Positions 51,605 to 59,597 of a stretch of 64,000 bases of DNA are shown here, piece by piece. The translations under genes were made by a program, and so were the position numbers. The notes under the pieces were generated by a model. It searched no databases. It saw only the letters and a program-made list of their open reading frames with translations, and had not been told where the DNA came from. This stretch comes from Candidatus Woesearchaeota archaeon (lineage in GTDB: Archaea; Nanoarchaeota; Nanoarchaeia; Woesearchaeales; JAGVZT01): assembly GCA_017608295.1 (NCBI GenBank), contig JAFCGF010000007.1, forward strand, positions 62,001-126,000. The letters run 5' to 3'. Numbering within the stretch: the stretch's first letter is position 1; each line of letters begins with the position of its first letter.

Positions 51605-51623
51605 TTATTGGAAAAACCAATAA
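51605..51623. promoter_or_regulatory. Perfect inverted repeat, probable operator
   Basis: TTATTGG-AAAAA-CCAATAA is an exact dyad (7-nt arms, 5-nt spacer). On the minus strand a TATA box (CTATTTAAAG, about 51650-51659) lies about 30 nt upstream, so the dyad covers the expected transcription start of the HTH gene at 51589. Binding by that HTH protein is inferred. Confidence 0.6.
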
Positions 51624-51687
51624 TATTAATACAAAAATGGATAATCTCCTTTAAATAGTTTTGCACCTGTGGCTAAGAGTCGAAATT

Positions 51688-51695
51688 CTTATAAA
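51688..51695 (+). promoter_or_regulatory. TATA box of the acidic coiled-coil gene
   Basis: CTTATAAA lies about 48 nt upstream of ATG 51740, leaving a leader of about 20-25 nt that carries the ribosome site GAGGTTGAT (51727-51735). Confidence 0.5.
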
Positions 51696-51739
51696 GTCCA
51701 GAACCTCCGATAGTGTCCCCAATACAGAGGTTGATTACT

Positions 51740-52426
51740 ATGGCTGATAAAGAAAAGAAGGAAGAAGAGATTCCCGACGAACTGCCCTCCCTTGCTGAAG
51801 ACATCCTGAAAGGAGATGACAAAGAAGAGAAGAAAGAGGATGCAGCCCCGGCAGAGGAAGAGGTTCCTGACGAGTTGCCCTCGCTTGAGGATGACGAAGC
51901 CCCTCCTGAAGAGCTCCCTGCAGAGCCCGAGGCAGCGGCAGAGCCAGCCCCGACAGCAGTTGAAGAGCCCGCTACTGAAGTCGTGGTTGAAGAGAATGAT
52001 GAAAGCTATTTCGGCGGGCTCATCGACAAGCTGAGGAAGAACCCCCGCCTCTCCGGAGACTTCCTCGACGAGATGAAGTCCTACTGGAGGGGCCACGGCG
52101 GCGAAAAGGAAGAGATGGTCATGAAGGAAGGCATCAAGGGCTCATTCGAACTCGACCTCGAGAAGGAGATGCAGGAGAAAGTCAAGCAGCTCAAGCAGCT
52201 CGAGAACAGCTGGAAGAAGCAGAAGCTTGAGCTAGAGAGATGCAAGAAACTTGTCGAGAACACAGAAATTGAGATTCAGCTCCGCTCAGAGGAACTCAAG
52301 AAGATCATGGACACGCTCACAGAGCTTAGAGAGGTCTACCACGACATCCGGCGGAAGCTCAAGGCGCGCGGAACAGCCAAGAAAGCTCCTACAAAAAAGA
52401 AGCCAGCCAAGAAACGGAAGCACTAA
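51740..52426 (+). CDS. Cytoplasmic protein with acidic Pro/Glu N-terminus and coiled coil
   Basis: The 228-residue protein has an acidic disordered N-terminus with two copies of (I/V)PDELPSL, at about residues 11-18 and 41-48 (EEIPDELPSL, EEVPDELPSL). A short helical segment (SYFGGLIDKLRKNPRLSGDF), a coiled coil (about 135-210) and a Lys-rich end with AKKAPTKKKPAKKRKH follow. The repeated DELPSL may be a docking peptide and the basic tail may bind nucleic acid or membrane. ATG 51740 is preceded by GAGGTTGAT. It is divergent from the HTH gene and converges with the 586-aa gene. Confidence 0.65.
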   Translation: MADKEKKEEEIPDELPSLAEDILKGDDKEEKKEDAAPAEEEVPDELPSLEDDEAPPEELPAEPEAAAEPAPTAVEEPATEVVVEENDESYFGGLIDKLRKNPRLSGDFLDEMKSYWRGHGGEKEEMVMKEGIKGSFELDLEKEMQEKVKQLKQLENSWKKQKLELERCKKLVENTEIEIQLRSEELKKIMDTLTELREVYHDIRRKLKARGTAKKAPTKKKPAKKRKH

Positions 52427-52441
52427 CTCCTAAAAAAAGTT

Positions 52442-54202
52442 CTATCGCCTTCTTTTGATAGATGACCCTCTCCACCGCGAGGTATATCTCTTCTCACGCT
52501 TCTTCTCCTTTTTCCTTCGGAAGAACAGGAGGAAGAAAAACAGGAGCAGCAGTATCACGATGAAGACCATGATGTAGGTCAGGTAGTCAACTGCTTTGAC
52601 TGAGAGCTCAAACTTTCCGATAAGTGTCTTGACAAGGTGGTCCTCGCGCTGACCGTAGAATACCCTCAGGTTGATGAACCTGTTGTCAGGATAATCTTCA
52701 TCCTCCAGAGTTGCCGAGAGGTGCACCCTGCCGCGCTCGCCAGGCTCAATCTTCACAACGTCATCGGCGCTCACAATAATCTCATCACCCGCTATGACCA
52801 GATCGAAGAGCTCGACATCGGCAAAGACAGCGGTATCGCCGGGATTGAACAGGATGACCACAAAGCGGTTCCTGACAGCATCGTAGTACACTTCCTCTAC
52901 CTCAATCAGGGAATTGTCAAGGATAGTTGTAGTATCGACTGGGATGTCATTATGCTCAAGGAGATAGTCCAGCGAGCCGGGAGACTCACCGAAGAGGATG
53001 AATGCATCAGCAGTGATATCTCCGGTTATCTGGCCCACCTCGTACGTCAGGGTCTTGTACTTGTTCCCATCAAGATAGGCGGGCTCTATATCACCGATAC
53101 GCTGAGTCTCGCTCTCTCCGTAATACAGCGTGTAGGTGCCCCGGTAATACGTAGCGAACGACTCCTCGTTCCTGATGGTCACTTCAAGCTGTCCGGTAAT
53201 CTGGTTGTACACTATAGAATATACAGAGATTCTCGGGGCGTAGCTGGGGAGATAAAACAGGTCAAGCCCTTCTACCTGTGAAATGGGTCCAGAGGGATTA
53301 CGGGCGCCGCGAGCAAATTTCACGAATACAGAAATGCCTGTCTGCCTCCTGATATTTGTGGCTGTGCTCACATACTGGTTTCCTATGAGAACGCCGACTT
53401 CAACTTCCTCTTCCTTGATAAAGTCCTTAATCACATCAGGAACATTTCCCGTGCCGATGAACAGGACTGCCTGGCTTCCTGACATAAGCTCCTGCTCTAT
53501 GAACTCTCCGTTGGTGAGCAATACCTGCTTGGTTGGATTCAGCTCAAAGAATCGGCGGACCATCTCGGCATTGTTCCTGTAGCGGTCACCATCATAATTA
53601 AGGACATCAGGATTATAATCCGCCAGGATATCCCTCACAGCCCTATCAAGGCTTCCGTATAGAATCAGCTCATCTACTGTCCTGCCGGCAAGAAGGGCAT
53701 CCACATCCCCGATATTATCTCCATCAGCGAACAGCACATAATAACCCCCTGCAGCTGCATAAGGAGCAACAGAGATGGCATTATAGCCGTACGAAGGGTC
53801 AATGACAATGAACTTGGTGATGTCAGGAAGCTCCCGAGCGAGAGCAAGATTCATCTCCCCCTTATCATAAGACTGCTCCATGGCGTCATAGCCCTCAGTA
53901 TTGAGCATGCTCTCATAGCCCACGGCGAATGGTAGGTCTGATGAGCTTAATACAAGGACCGAGGTACCTCTTGGGAGCTCATACTGGATAATCTGAGCGT
54001 GCTTGGGGCTCACGAGGAATAGGACAGTCCTCCCTCCATGCTTACCAAACATCATAGCACTGTATACATCCTGCCAGAACTCAGAATTGACAAGCACTTG
54101 GTTGTATTCGCTCGAAGGAGGAAGCTGAGCAGATACTGCAGGTAGGAGCAGTACAAGAATTATACATGCCAGCATACAGAGCTTTACAACTCTAGTCCTC
54201 AC
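52442..54202 (-). CDS. Membrane-anchored surface protein, cell-wall-binding-repeat-2-like N-terminal half
   Basis: The 586-residue protein has a signal peptide (about 8-26). Its N-terminal half consists of alternating alpha/beta units (SSDLPFAVGYESMLNTEGYD; PSYGYNAISVAPYAAAGGYY; DALLAGRTVDELILYGSLDR), like the cell-wall-binding repeat 2 family of surface proteins. A beta-rich part (about 310-530), a TM helix near 541-563 (LTYIMVFIVILLLLFFFLLFF) and a Lys/Arg-rich cytoplasmic tail follow. It has its own promoter: TATA CTTTATAAATA around 54256-54266 on the minus strand and a G-rich ribosome site before GTG 54202. It probably belongs to the cell envelope. Confidence 0.65.
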   Translation of the reverse strand: MRTRVVKLCMLACIILVLLLPAVSAQLPPSSEYNQVLVNSEFWQDVYSAMMFGKHGGRTVLFLVSPKHAQIIQYELPRGTSVLVLSSSDLPFAVGYESMLNTEGYDAMEQSYDKGEMNLALARELPDITKFIVIDPSYGYNAISVAPYAAAGGYYVLFADGDNIGDVDALLAGRTVDELILYGSLDRAVRDILADYNPDVLNYDGDRYRNNAEMVRRFFELNPTKQVLLTNGEFIEQELMSGSQAVLFIGTGNVPDVIKDFIKEEEVEVGVLIGNQYVSTATNIRRQTGISVFVKFARGARNPSGPISQVEGLDLFYLPSYAPRISVYSIVYNQITGQLEVTIRNEESFATYYRGTYTLYYGESETQRIGDIEPAYLDGNKYKTLTYEVGQITGDITADAFILFGESPGSLDYLLEHNDIPVDTTTILDNSLIEVEEVYYDAVRNRFVVILFNPGDTAVFADVELFDLVIAGDEIIVSADDVVKIEPGERGRVHLSATLEDEDYPDNRFINLRVFYGQREDHLVKTLIGKFELSVKAVDYLTYIMVFIVILLLLFFFLLFFRRKKEKKREKRYTSRWRGSSIKRRR

Positions 54203-54385
54203 ACTCTTTCCCCCATCAAGATTCCTCTTACGAGTAGAATATCCATGATGCCCAGTATTTATAAAGATTTCGGGGCGCGAGAACGCTGTTTTAAGACGGA
54301 ACCCATAGTAATGTTTAAAAGTGCGGCACAGTCCCCTCCAAAGATAGAATCATAATCATCAGGAAACGCTAGGAGGCGATTGTGG

Positions 54386-55291
54386 ATGATAGGAAAATTC
54401 AAGAAGAGTTTTTTGAAAGGGCAGGGCAAAGACACTCAATCAGAGGTGGAAAATGTGGCCAGGGGAAAAAAGAAGTCTAAGAGCGAGCATGAAGACCAGC
54501 CGGAGATAAAGCGGGCTGTAGAGCAGCCGGCGCGGAGAAGCGTGCTGGGAACGATTCTCGAGGAGTCATTCTCCCGTGTGAGGGATGACATCCAGGCGAT
54601 TCGCGATACGCAGCACCGCCAGGGAGAGGAAGTAAGGAATCTCGCAGATGCTATGGAGCGCCTGACAGAGCAGCTGTCCAAGTCCTCAGAGCCATCACAA
54701 GCAGACGAGGGTCTTTCCGAGGAGCTCAAGCAGGTCAAGGAGCGCCTAGATGAGCTGCAGGAGAACCACGAGATGCGCTTCAATACCCAGCTCACAGAGC
54801 TTGTGAACCAGATTGAGGGCGTGAAAAACGATATTGATAAGCATTCCAAGATTACTATCAGTGAAGATGACATAGATGAGAAGTTCCAGGCACTTGCCGA
54901 GAAGGACTTCGCACTCAAGGAGGACGTCGAGGAGAAGCTGACTGACGTCACCGATGACATGGCGAAGCTGGCAAAGCGCATTGAGGACACTCAGGATAAC
55001 ATCAAGGGCCACATGGAAGAGCTGAAAGAAGCAGGGCCTGGTACAGACTCCAGCGAGAGCGTGAACAAGCTCTTCGAGGACCTTAACGAGCTCGACAATG
55101 AGATTATCGACCTCAAGCGCGAGCTCAACAAAGAGCGCAAGCTCGGCCTCGACATCCGAAAGGATATGGACGACCTCTTCTCCACTGTACGGGAACTCCA
55201 AGATATGCGCCAGAACATCATGGAGAACGCCGGGCAGATACTGGACCTTCAGCGCGTCATCGGCTCGGATTTCAAGAACAAATACTATTAA
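54386..55291 (+). CDS. Coiled-coil protein, cytoplasmic
   Basis: The 301-residue protein has a basic N-terminus (KFKKSFLKGQGK), no signal peptide, and long heptad-like helices from about residue 55 to the end (RVRDDIQAIRDTQHRQGEEV; NELDNEIIDLKRELNKERKL). ATG 54386 is chosen because AGGAGGCGAT (54371-54380) precedes it. A TATA-like TTTAAAA lies near 54314-54320. It is followed by a second coiled-coil gene of similar style after 79 nt. A structural role, cytoskeletal or chromosome-related, is possible but not shown. Confidence 0.7.
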   Translation: MIGKFKKSFLKGQGKDTQSEVENVARGKKKSKSEHEDQPEIKRAVEQPARRSVLGTILEESFSRVRDDIQAIRDTQHRQGEEVRNLADAMERLTEQLSKSSEPSQADEGLSEELKQVKERLDELQENHEMRFNTQLTELVNQIEGVKNDIDKHSKITISEDDIDEKFQALAEKDFALKEDVEEKLTDVTDDMAKLAKRIEDTQDNIKGHMEELKEAGPGTDSSESVNKLFEDLNELDNEIIDLKRELNKERKLGLDIRKDMDDLFSTVRELQDMRQNIMENAGQILDLQRVIGSDFKNKYY

Positions 55292-55370
55292 TGACCGGAA
55301 GATTTTTATTCCCCTATTACCCCAATAGTACTGGGGAAGTACAGGTCAGTTGTAAACGTAAGAGTAAGCG

Positions 55371-56798
55371 ATGAAAATGACATCTACTTCCCAGAAACAG
55401 AGTTTTGACCTCAATGAAGACGGCTATGTTTCCCTCGATGAGATGGAGACCGCTGTCAAGCACTCATTCTCCAATGTCAAGCACGATATTGTTGAGCTGA
55501 AGAAAGTCCAGGAGAATGGGCTTGCTGAGTTCAACCGCATCAGAAAAGACCTGGACAGCTTCATCCACAAGGATGATTTATCGGGGCATGCCCAGCAGGT
55601 CAAGGACTTCGTGCTGTCTTTAGAGCAGAAGCTACACAACAAGGAATCCAAACTATTGGCACACATGCAGGTCCTTGATAGGAAGATGGCCAAGCTGTCC
55701 AAGCACATGACAGACAATAGCCACCTCAAGAGCCATGTCTCAGGGGTGAGCAAGCTCTCCAGCGAGCTGAAGGAGGTCATCGACCTCTCGCATCTCAACA
55801 AGAGCCTCCATGAGGAGATACGCAAGCTGAGCAGCGATGTTTTGAGCCTAAAACATACAGTAAAGGACGAGCTGCATGAGCGCGTCGCAGAGATGGAAGA
55901 GCAGCTCTCCCGCTTCGGCGAGAAAGGACAGTACGATTCCCAGGTCTTCATCACCAAAAAGGAGCTTGACGGCTTGGTGAAGAAGCTCGATACCTACAAT
56001 ATCCGCCAGAAAGATTCGCTTAGCCGCCAGCTCGAGGACATGCAGAAGCGCTTCCTCTCTGTCGAAAGCATGCTCAAGAAGCGCGAGGTAATCGAGGGAG
56101 AGCTCGGCGAGCTGAAAGAGCACCTCTCCTCTGCGCAAGAACTCCTGGGCTTAGGCAAGCATGCAGTCACCGCAAGGGAAGAGGTCAAGGTTCTCAGAAA
56201 GCGGATGGCTGATTTCGAGAGCCACATCAAGGAGACAATACGCACCGAACTCTCGAAGAAGCTGGCAAAACACGACGAGAAGATGACTGATGTACAGGCA
56301 TTCCTCAAGACCCGTATGGCCGACCATATGCAGGGCACCATAACACGAAAGGACCTAGAGCGGGCCCTCTCGGAGATTTCCGGGTGGGACCAGAACCTAC
56401 GGGACACTGTATCAGAGCTCAGGCAGGAGATGCACGAGCTTAAGAGGAAAGGCAAGGGAATAGACGAGTTCCGCAGGGAGATGAAGACAGTCGAGAAGGC
56501 AGTGAAGAATCTCGAGAACACGAAGGCTGACCTCTCGGACGTGACGAAGCACAACGTGTCGAGGCACAAGTTCCTCAAGGAGACCACGCAGATCGACAAC
56601 GACCTCAAGGACATCAAGGGGAAAATCGGCGATTACGAGAGCATGCTCAAGGCAGGCGGCCCCTCTGAGAAGAAGCTTAAGGACCTCTCCAAGGCACTTG
56701 CAGGGCTCGAGACAAAACTTCAGGCTCAGGCAGAATTCATCCGCGAGATCAAAGGACTCATAGACCACGACATCAAGGAGATTAAGAAGCTCTATTAG
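55371..56798 (+). CDS. Coiled-coil protein with N-terminal EF-hand-like calcium loop
   Basis: The 475-residue protein begins with one EF-hand-like loop, FDLNEDGYVSLDEME (residues 12-26; Asp, Asn, Asp, Gly and Glu at the ligand positions). Long coiled coil follows to the end (e.g. VAEMEEQLSRFGEKG, LKEHLSSAQELLGLG, LKDIKGKIGDYESML). No signal or TM. It lies 79 nt after another coiled-coil gene, with a weak A/T-rich element at about 55300. It converges with the lipoprotein gene at 56795 (4-nt overlap of stops). A calcium-responsive scaffold is an inference from the single loop. Confidence 0.7.
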   Translation: MKMTSTSQKQSFDLNEDGYVSLDEMETAVKHSFSNVKHDIVELKKVQENGLAEFNRIRKDLDSFIHKDDLSGHAQQVKDFVLSLEQKLHNKESKLLAHMQVLDRKMAKLSKHMTDNSHLKSHVSGVSKLSSELKEVIDLSHLNKSLHEEIRKLSSDVLSLKHTVKDELHERVAEMEEQLSRFGEKGQYDSQVFITKKELDGLVKKLDTYNIRQKDSLSRQLEDMQKRFLSVESMLKKREVIEGELGELKEHLSSAQELLGLGKHAVTAREEVKVLRKRMADFESHIKETIRTELSKKLAKHDEKMTDVQAFLKTRMADHMQGTITRKDLERALSEISGWDQNLRDTVSELRQEMHELKRKGKGIDEFRREMKTVEKAVKNLENTKADLSDVTKHNVSRHKFLKETTQIDNDLKDIKGKIGDYESMLKAGGPSEKKLKDLSKALAGLETKLQAQAEFIREIKGLIDHDIKEIKKLY

Positions 56799-57136
56799 TT
56801 TGTAGCTAGTACCTGGACTTCACCATTATTTTGCACACCCAGAGACACGTATGCTTTCTTTGTGGTTCCGTTCACTTCGCTGCTTATTCCTATGAGACAT
56901 TTCCACATCGAGCCCTGCTTCTCACTCGTGAGCACAGTTGTCTCATATTGAGGGACATTCTGCTTGCCGTCCTGGCTGCTGGTATAGAATATCCCCTTTG
57001 TGGATAAAAACTCCAGGGCAATGGCCTCGGCCTCTTGCTCGCTTAGGGAGTTGGAGCAGGCTACAACGAGAAGGCATACGAGCGCAATACACAGCGCTTT
57101 ACACACTTTTTCGATAGCCATTGCCCTGAAGTTCAT
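56795..57136 (-). CDS. Small lipoprotein, last gene of FYVEL cluster 1
   Basis: The 113-residue protein has a signal segment ending LVVAC (Cys27, lipobox), then SNSLSEQEAEAIALEFLSTK and a small beta domain to the end. The segment QEAEAIALEFL resembles PepSY-like small secreted domains, but this is weak. Its ATG overlaps the stop of the FYVEL protein gene as ATGA, so the two are co-translated. It may anchor or chaperone the FYVEL subunits at the membrane. Confidence 0.65.
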   Translation of the reverse strand: MNFRAMAIEKVCKALCIALVCLLVVACSNSLSEQEAEAIALEFLSTKGIFYTSSQDGKQNVPQYETTVLTSEKQGSMWKCLIGISSEVNGTTKKAYVSLGVQNNGEVQVLATN

Positions 57137-57912
57137 TCTATTTCAACATAAAAGTAATACATTGTCGTTGCCGTATCTCCTGAATGGCCGTCCTCTGCGA
57201 CGAGCATTTGGAAGTCATATGGGGTCGCGTTGAAGCCGTAGGCGTCGTCGTTGAGGTAAGCCATGTATATGAGCCCTGCATCAGATGAGCTGTAGAGTAG
57301 GGTCTCGTTGAACGCCCTTGGGGTATCTCCGCCCGGGGCAGTGTCGTTCACATAGGTGGAGACTGTGAAGTTGCACTCATCTGACTCGAAGCCCTCATTG
57401 CTCACATTAAAGCCAGGGTGTGTGATATAGGTAAAGGTCTCATTGATGCCGTCGAGATCCTGACTACCTTCGAGATTGAAATTCAGCTCGCTTTCCTCTG
57501 TCTCGATATGGGTGATGTTCGCGCAGATGATATTGGTGGCTGTCCAGTTGATAACAGTGGCGTTGCGCGTGGCGTAGATTTCTCCCTGGGGGTTAGTGTA
57601 TTCCCAGGCATAGATGCTCTGGTTCTGGGCGTCGTCCAGGACAATGGCGCCTGTGACGCTTCCGTAGTAGCCCTGCCATCCCTGCGTGACAGTAGAGGTG
57701 TCGATGTTGAGCTCAGTGACGTTTCCGGCGTATGCAGGCACTGCTGCTACAGTAGTATCGCCCCTGCGGGAGACAGTCACCTGATTGAGCTCGCTTGGTA
57801 CAGCGACCTCTCCGTATGCAACATATGCAAGAAGGACGATGAGCAGAGTTACGAGTAGGACGAATCCCGCTTTATGCAGGCTTCGCGCTCCCCCTCGCGC
57901 TCTCTCTCTCAC
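57133..57912 (-). CDS. FYVEL-type small secreted protein 1
   Basis: The 259-residue protein has a basic N-terminus, a hydrophobic signal helix (about 14-33) and then the family body: YAGNVTELNIDT, GWQGYYGSVTGAIVLDD, SIYAWEYTNPQGEIYATRNA, INWTATNIICAN, HPGFNVS, ECNFTVSTY, FNETLLY, YDFQMLVAEDG and the end YYFYVEIE. Two conserved Cys (ICAN, ECNF) occur as in the other four family members. Sequons are frequent. The body matches the C-terminal modules of the 7,509-aa and 1,214-aa proteins. It follows the 248-aa member after a 173-nt gap with two hairpins and is coupled to a lipoprotein. I know no named family; the role is unknown. Confidence 0.75.
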   Translation of the reverse strand: MRERARGGARSLHKAGFVLLVTLLIVLLAYVAYGEVAVPSELNQVTVSRRGDTTVAAVPAYAGNVTELNIDTSTVTQGWQGYYGSVTGAIVLDDAQNQSIYAWEYTNPQGEIYATRNATVINWTATNIICANITHIETEESELNFNLEGSQDLDGINETFTYITHPGFNVSNEGFESDECNFTVSTYVNDTAPGGDTPRAFNETLLYSSSDAGLIYMAYLNDDAYGFNATPYDFQMLVAEDGHSGDTATTMYYFYVEIE

Positions 57913-58015
57913 TCTTTCCTGCTCCGCAGCAGCTTCGCCGCTGCTTTCTCTTCAGGCAATAACAGGCAACCGCCCCTCCCTAAAAGGCAGCTGCCAGCCC
58001 GTGTAAATGTGCTGC

Positions 58016-58062
58016 GTCGGCACTCTACTGCCGACGACGCGACCAGCAAGCATAGCTTGCTG
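58016..58062 (-). promoter_or_regulatory. Two perfect intercistronic hairpins between FYVEL genes 2 and 1
   Basis: GTCGGCA-ctctac-TGCCGAC (58016-58035) and CAGCAAGC-ata-GCTTGCTG (58044-58062) are exact inverted repeats, 8 nt apart, in the gap between the two secreted-protein genes. Neither is followed by a long U-run, so they look more like mRNA-stability or processing elements that set different levels of the two proteins than terminators. Confidence 0.55.
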
Positions 58063-58085
58063 TGTATGAAGCTTCTACGCTGTGC

Positions 58086-58832
58086 TCACAGGAGCTCAAT
58101 GTAGAAGTAATACGTCAAGGCGTCTTCGTTGTCATCCCAGCCGTCCTCAGGGACGAGCATCTGGAAGTCCCAGTCACCGCCGTCAAAGCCGACAGCGTTC
58201 TCACTTATCAGCCCGGTGTAAACTGTAAAGTTCAAGCTTGGGTCCCAAAGCACAGTCTCATTAAAGACAGACGTGCTCGGATAGGCCTCGCTCACATGAG
58301 TCCAGGCACTATAAGTGCAGGTGTTCTGTTCGATGTGGTTATTGCTCACATTAAACTTGGGGTGGCTATCCGTCACGTTGAAGGTGTTGGTGAAGTTATC
58401 GCTGTACGAGGTGAGCGTGTTAAAGATAGCTGCCTCGACACTTGCATTCGCGTGATTGAGGCATTCGAGGCTGTTCCATGTAGGGGTGGAGGCGTTCCAG
58501 GCTGCGTATATCTGTCCCGAAGGGGTCAGCGGCCAGGCATACAAGGTCTGGTTATCTGAATTATCCAGCACTATGTCACCCGTGATATTTCCGTAGTAGC
58601 CCTGCCAGCCCTTTGTTATTGACTCATGGTCAAAGTTCAGCTCAGTCGCGTTTCCAGCATACGCATCCACGCTCTGGACTCCTGGCAAGCCGGTGTGCCT
58701 GCCGGCAGTCGCTGTCAGCTCGCTCGGGCTTTCAGGCGCAGCTATAGCAGTGAGTGCCATAAGTACACCCAGGACCATGAGTCCAACCAGTGCCAGTGTC
58801 TTCCTTGTTGTTGTTGTGTTTGTTGCTTCCAT
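58086..58832 (-). CDS. FYVEL-type small secreted protein 2
   Basis: The 248-residue protein has a signal peptide (about 10-32, ending in AIAAPES) followed by GRHTGLPG and YAGNATELNF. The body then reads GWQGYYGNITGDIVLDNS, TLYAWPLTPSGQIYAAWNAS, SLECLNH, HPKFNVSNNHI, NTCTYS, FNETVLW, GFDGGDWDFQMLVPEDG and TYYFYIELL. It is closest to member 4 (60446), which shares almost every landmark including GRHTGLP, so these two are a recent duplication. Two Cys are conserved. It lies 57 nt downstream of a winged-helix regulator gene in the same direction. Confidence 0.75.
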   Translation of the reverse strand: MEATNTTTTRKTLALVGLMVLGVLMALTAIAAPESPSELTATAGRHTGLPGVQSVDAYAGNATELNFDHESITKGWQGYYGNITGDIVLDNSDNQTLYAWPLTPSGQIYAAWNASTPTWNSLECLNHANASVEAAIFNTLTSYSDNFTNTFNVTDSHPKFNVSNNHIEQNTCTYSAWTHVSEAYPSTSVFNETVLWDPSLNFTVYTGLISENAVGFDGGDWDFQMLVPEDGWDDNEDALTYYFYIELL

Positions 58833-58889
58833 TTTCAGTGTTCCTCCAATGTATTTTGGTATTGTTTCGCGGCCTTCGCCGCATACTCA

Positions 58890-59210
58890 TCATTTCATCA
58901 ACTTCCCTAACTCTGCTTTTGCCGTCCCTGTGAGGGGCACCAGGCGCTTCTCCTGCCTATCCTTCGACAGGACTATGAGGTAGACCACATCATCGACAAG
59001 AGAATACATTGTCCGCGGCTTGCCACGCTCGCGGTTGCTCACTTTCTTCTTCTTGACGAGTCCGGCCACTTCGAGAAGTCGCAGCTGCTGGCTCACATTG
59101 GCAATGCTTGTCCCAAGAACTTCTGCTAACTTGAGCGGATTTTGAGGCTCCTTAGCTATAAGAGAAAGAATCTCCCACTTTGTGCTGGTGAACAAGCTTT
59201 CGAGTTCCAT
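58890..59210 (-). CDS. Winged-helix (ArsR-like) regulator, copy 1
   Basis: The 106-residue protein is a single winged helix: MELESLFTSTKWEILSLIAK, NPLKLAEVLGTSIANVSQQL, RLLEVAGLVKKKKVSNRERG, then a wing and a C-terminal helix-strand part (SLVDDVVYLIVLSKDRQEKR). No metal-binding Cys is present. It is paralogous to the protein at 62178 with the same layout and near-identical recognition helix (ANISQQLRLLE there). It heads FYVEL cluster 1 after a leader of about 200 nt. Self-regulation through CAGTATAC-N6-GTA is proposed from the shared upstream site. Confidence 0.85.
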   Translation of the reverse strand: MELESLFTSTKWEILSLIAKEPQNPLKLAEVLGTSIANVSQQLRLLEVAGLVKKKKVSNRERGKPRTMYSLVDDVVYLIVLSKDRQEKRLVPLTGTAKAELGKLMK

Positions 59211-59277
59211 GGTACTCTTACGTTTTCGTTTGCCCGCATCAGGAAAACGGGCCTCTTTGCGCGCTTAGTCGTCCTTA

Positions 59278-59303
59278 GCCGCGCCGGTCAGGCCCGGCGC
59301 GGC
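59278..59303 (-). repeat. Perfect 10-bp GC-rich hairpin in the regulator leader
   Basis: The stem is GCCGCGCCGG paired with CCGGCGCGGC, with a 6-nt loop, inside the 5' leader of the regulator gene and about 68 nt before its start. It is far more GC-rich than its surroundings and has no U-run. It may control translation or RNA stability. Confidence 0.7.
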
Positions 59304-59398
59304 CGATAGCATCAGCATTCACAGCTTGGCTATGGCATCTGGCAAATGCGCATCGCGTGCGAGTGGGTAGGCTGTGTTCGCCTATGCATCACGGACAA

Positions 59399-59424
59399 CA
59401 GTATACTTTTTCGTATCCTGATAC
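59399..59424 (-). promoter_or_regulatory. Operator-like site, regulator copy 1
   Basis: CAGTATAC-tttttc-GTATC-ct-GATAC includes a self-complementary GTATAC and a GTATC/GATAC dyad. It lies about 22 nt downstream of the TATA box, over the expected transcription start. The pattern CAGTATAC-N6-GTA recurs at 62617-62633 in front of the paralogous regulator. Confidence 0.55.
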
Positions 59425-59597
59425 CTAAGTTGTGGGTTTTTCTACTATATAAATATTTCGTTTTCTACTGTACTAAAGTAACTAAACACACTTCATTACT
59501 TTCGGAATCACTTAATTAGAGGACAGCACAATAGACAAACTAGACAACAAAGCTCACGCTAGAAAATCAAACTCAATCAACAAAAAACACAACCCGC

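Larger units (their letters stand above)
59211..59597 (-). promoter_or_regulatory. Promoter and structured leader of regulator copy 1
   Basis: No gene lies here. On the minus strand a TATA box (TATTTATATA) lies at 59446-59455. The operator-like block GTATC-ct-GATAC and CAGTATAC is at 59399-59424. A leader of about 200 nt follows that contains a perfect 10-bp GC stem (GCCGCGCCGG/CCGGCGCGGC, 59278-59303) and a smaller GCCCG/CGGGC stem (59232-59252). The remaining 59460-59597 part, next to the stop-side of nothing, is A/T-rich and holds no further clear signal. Confidence 0.5.
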
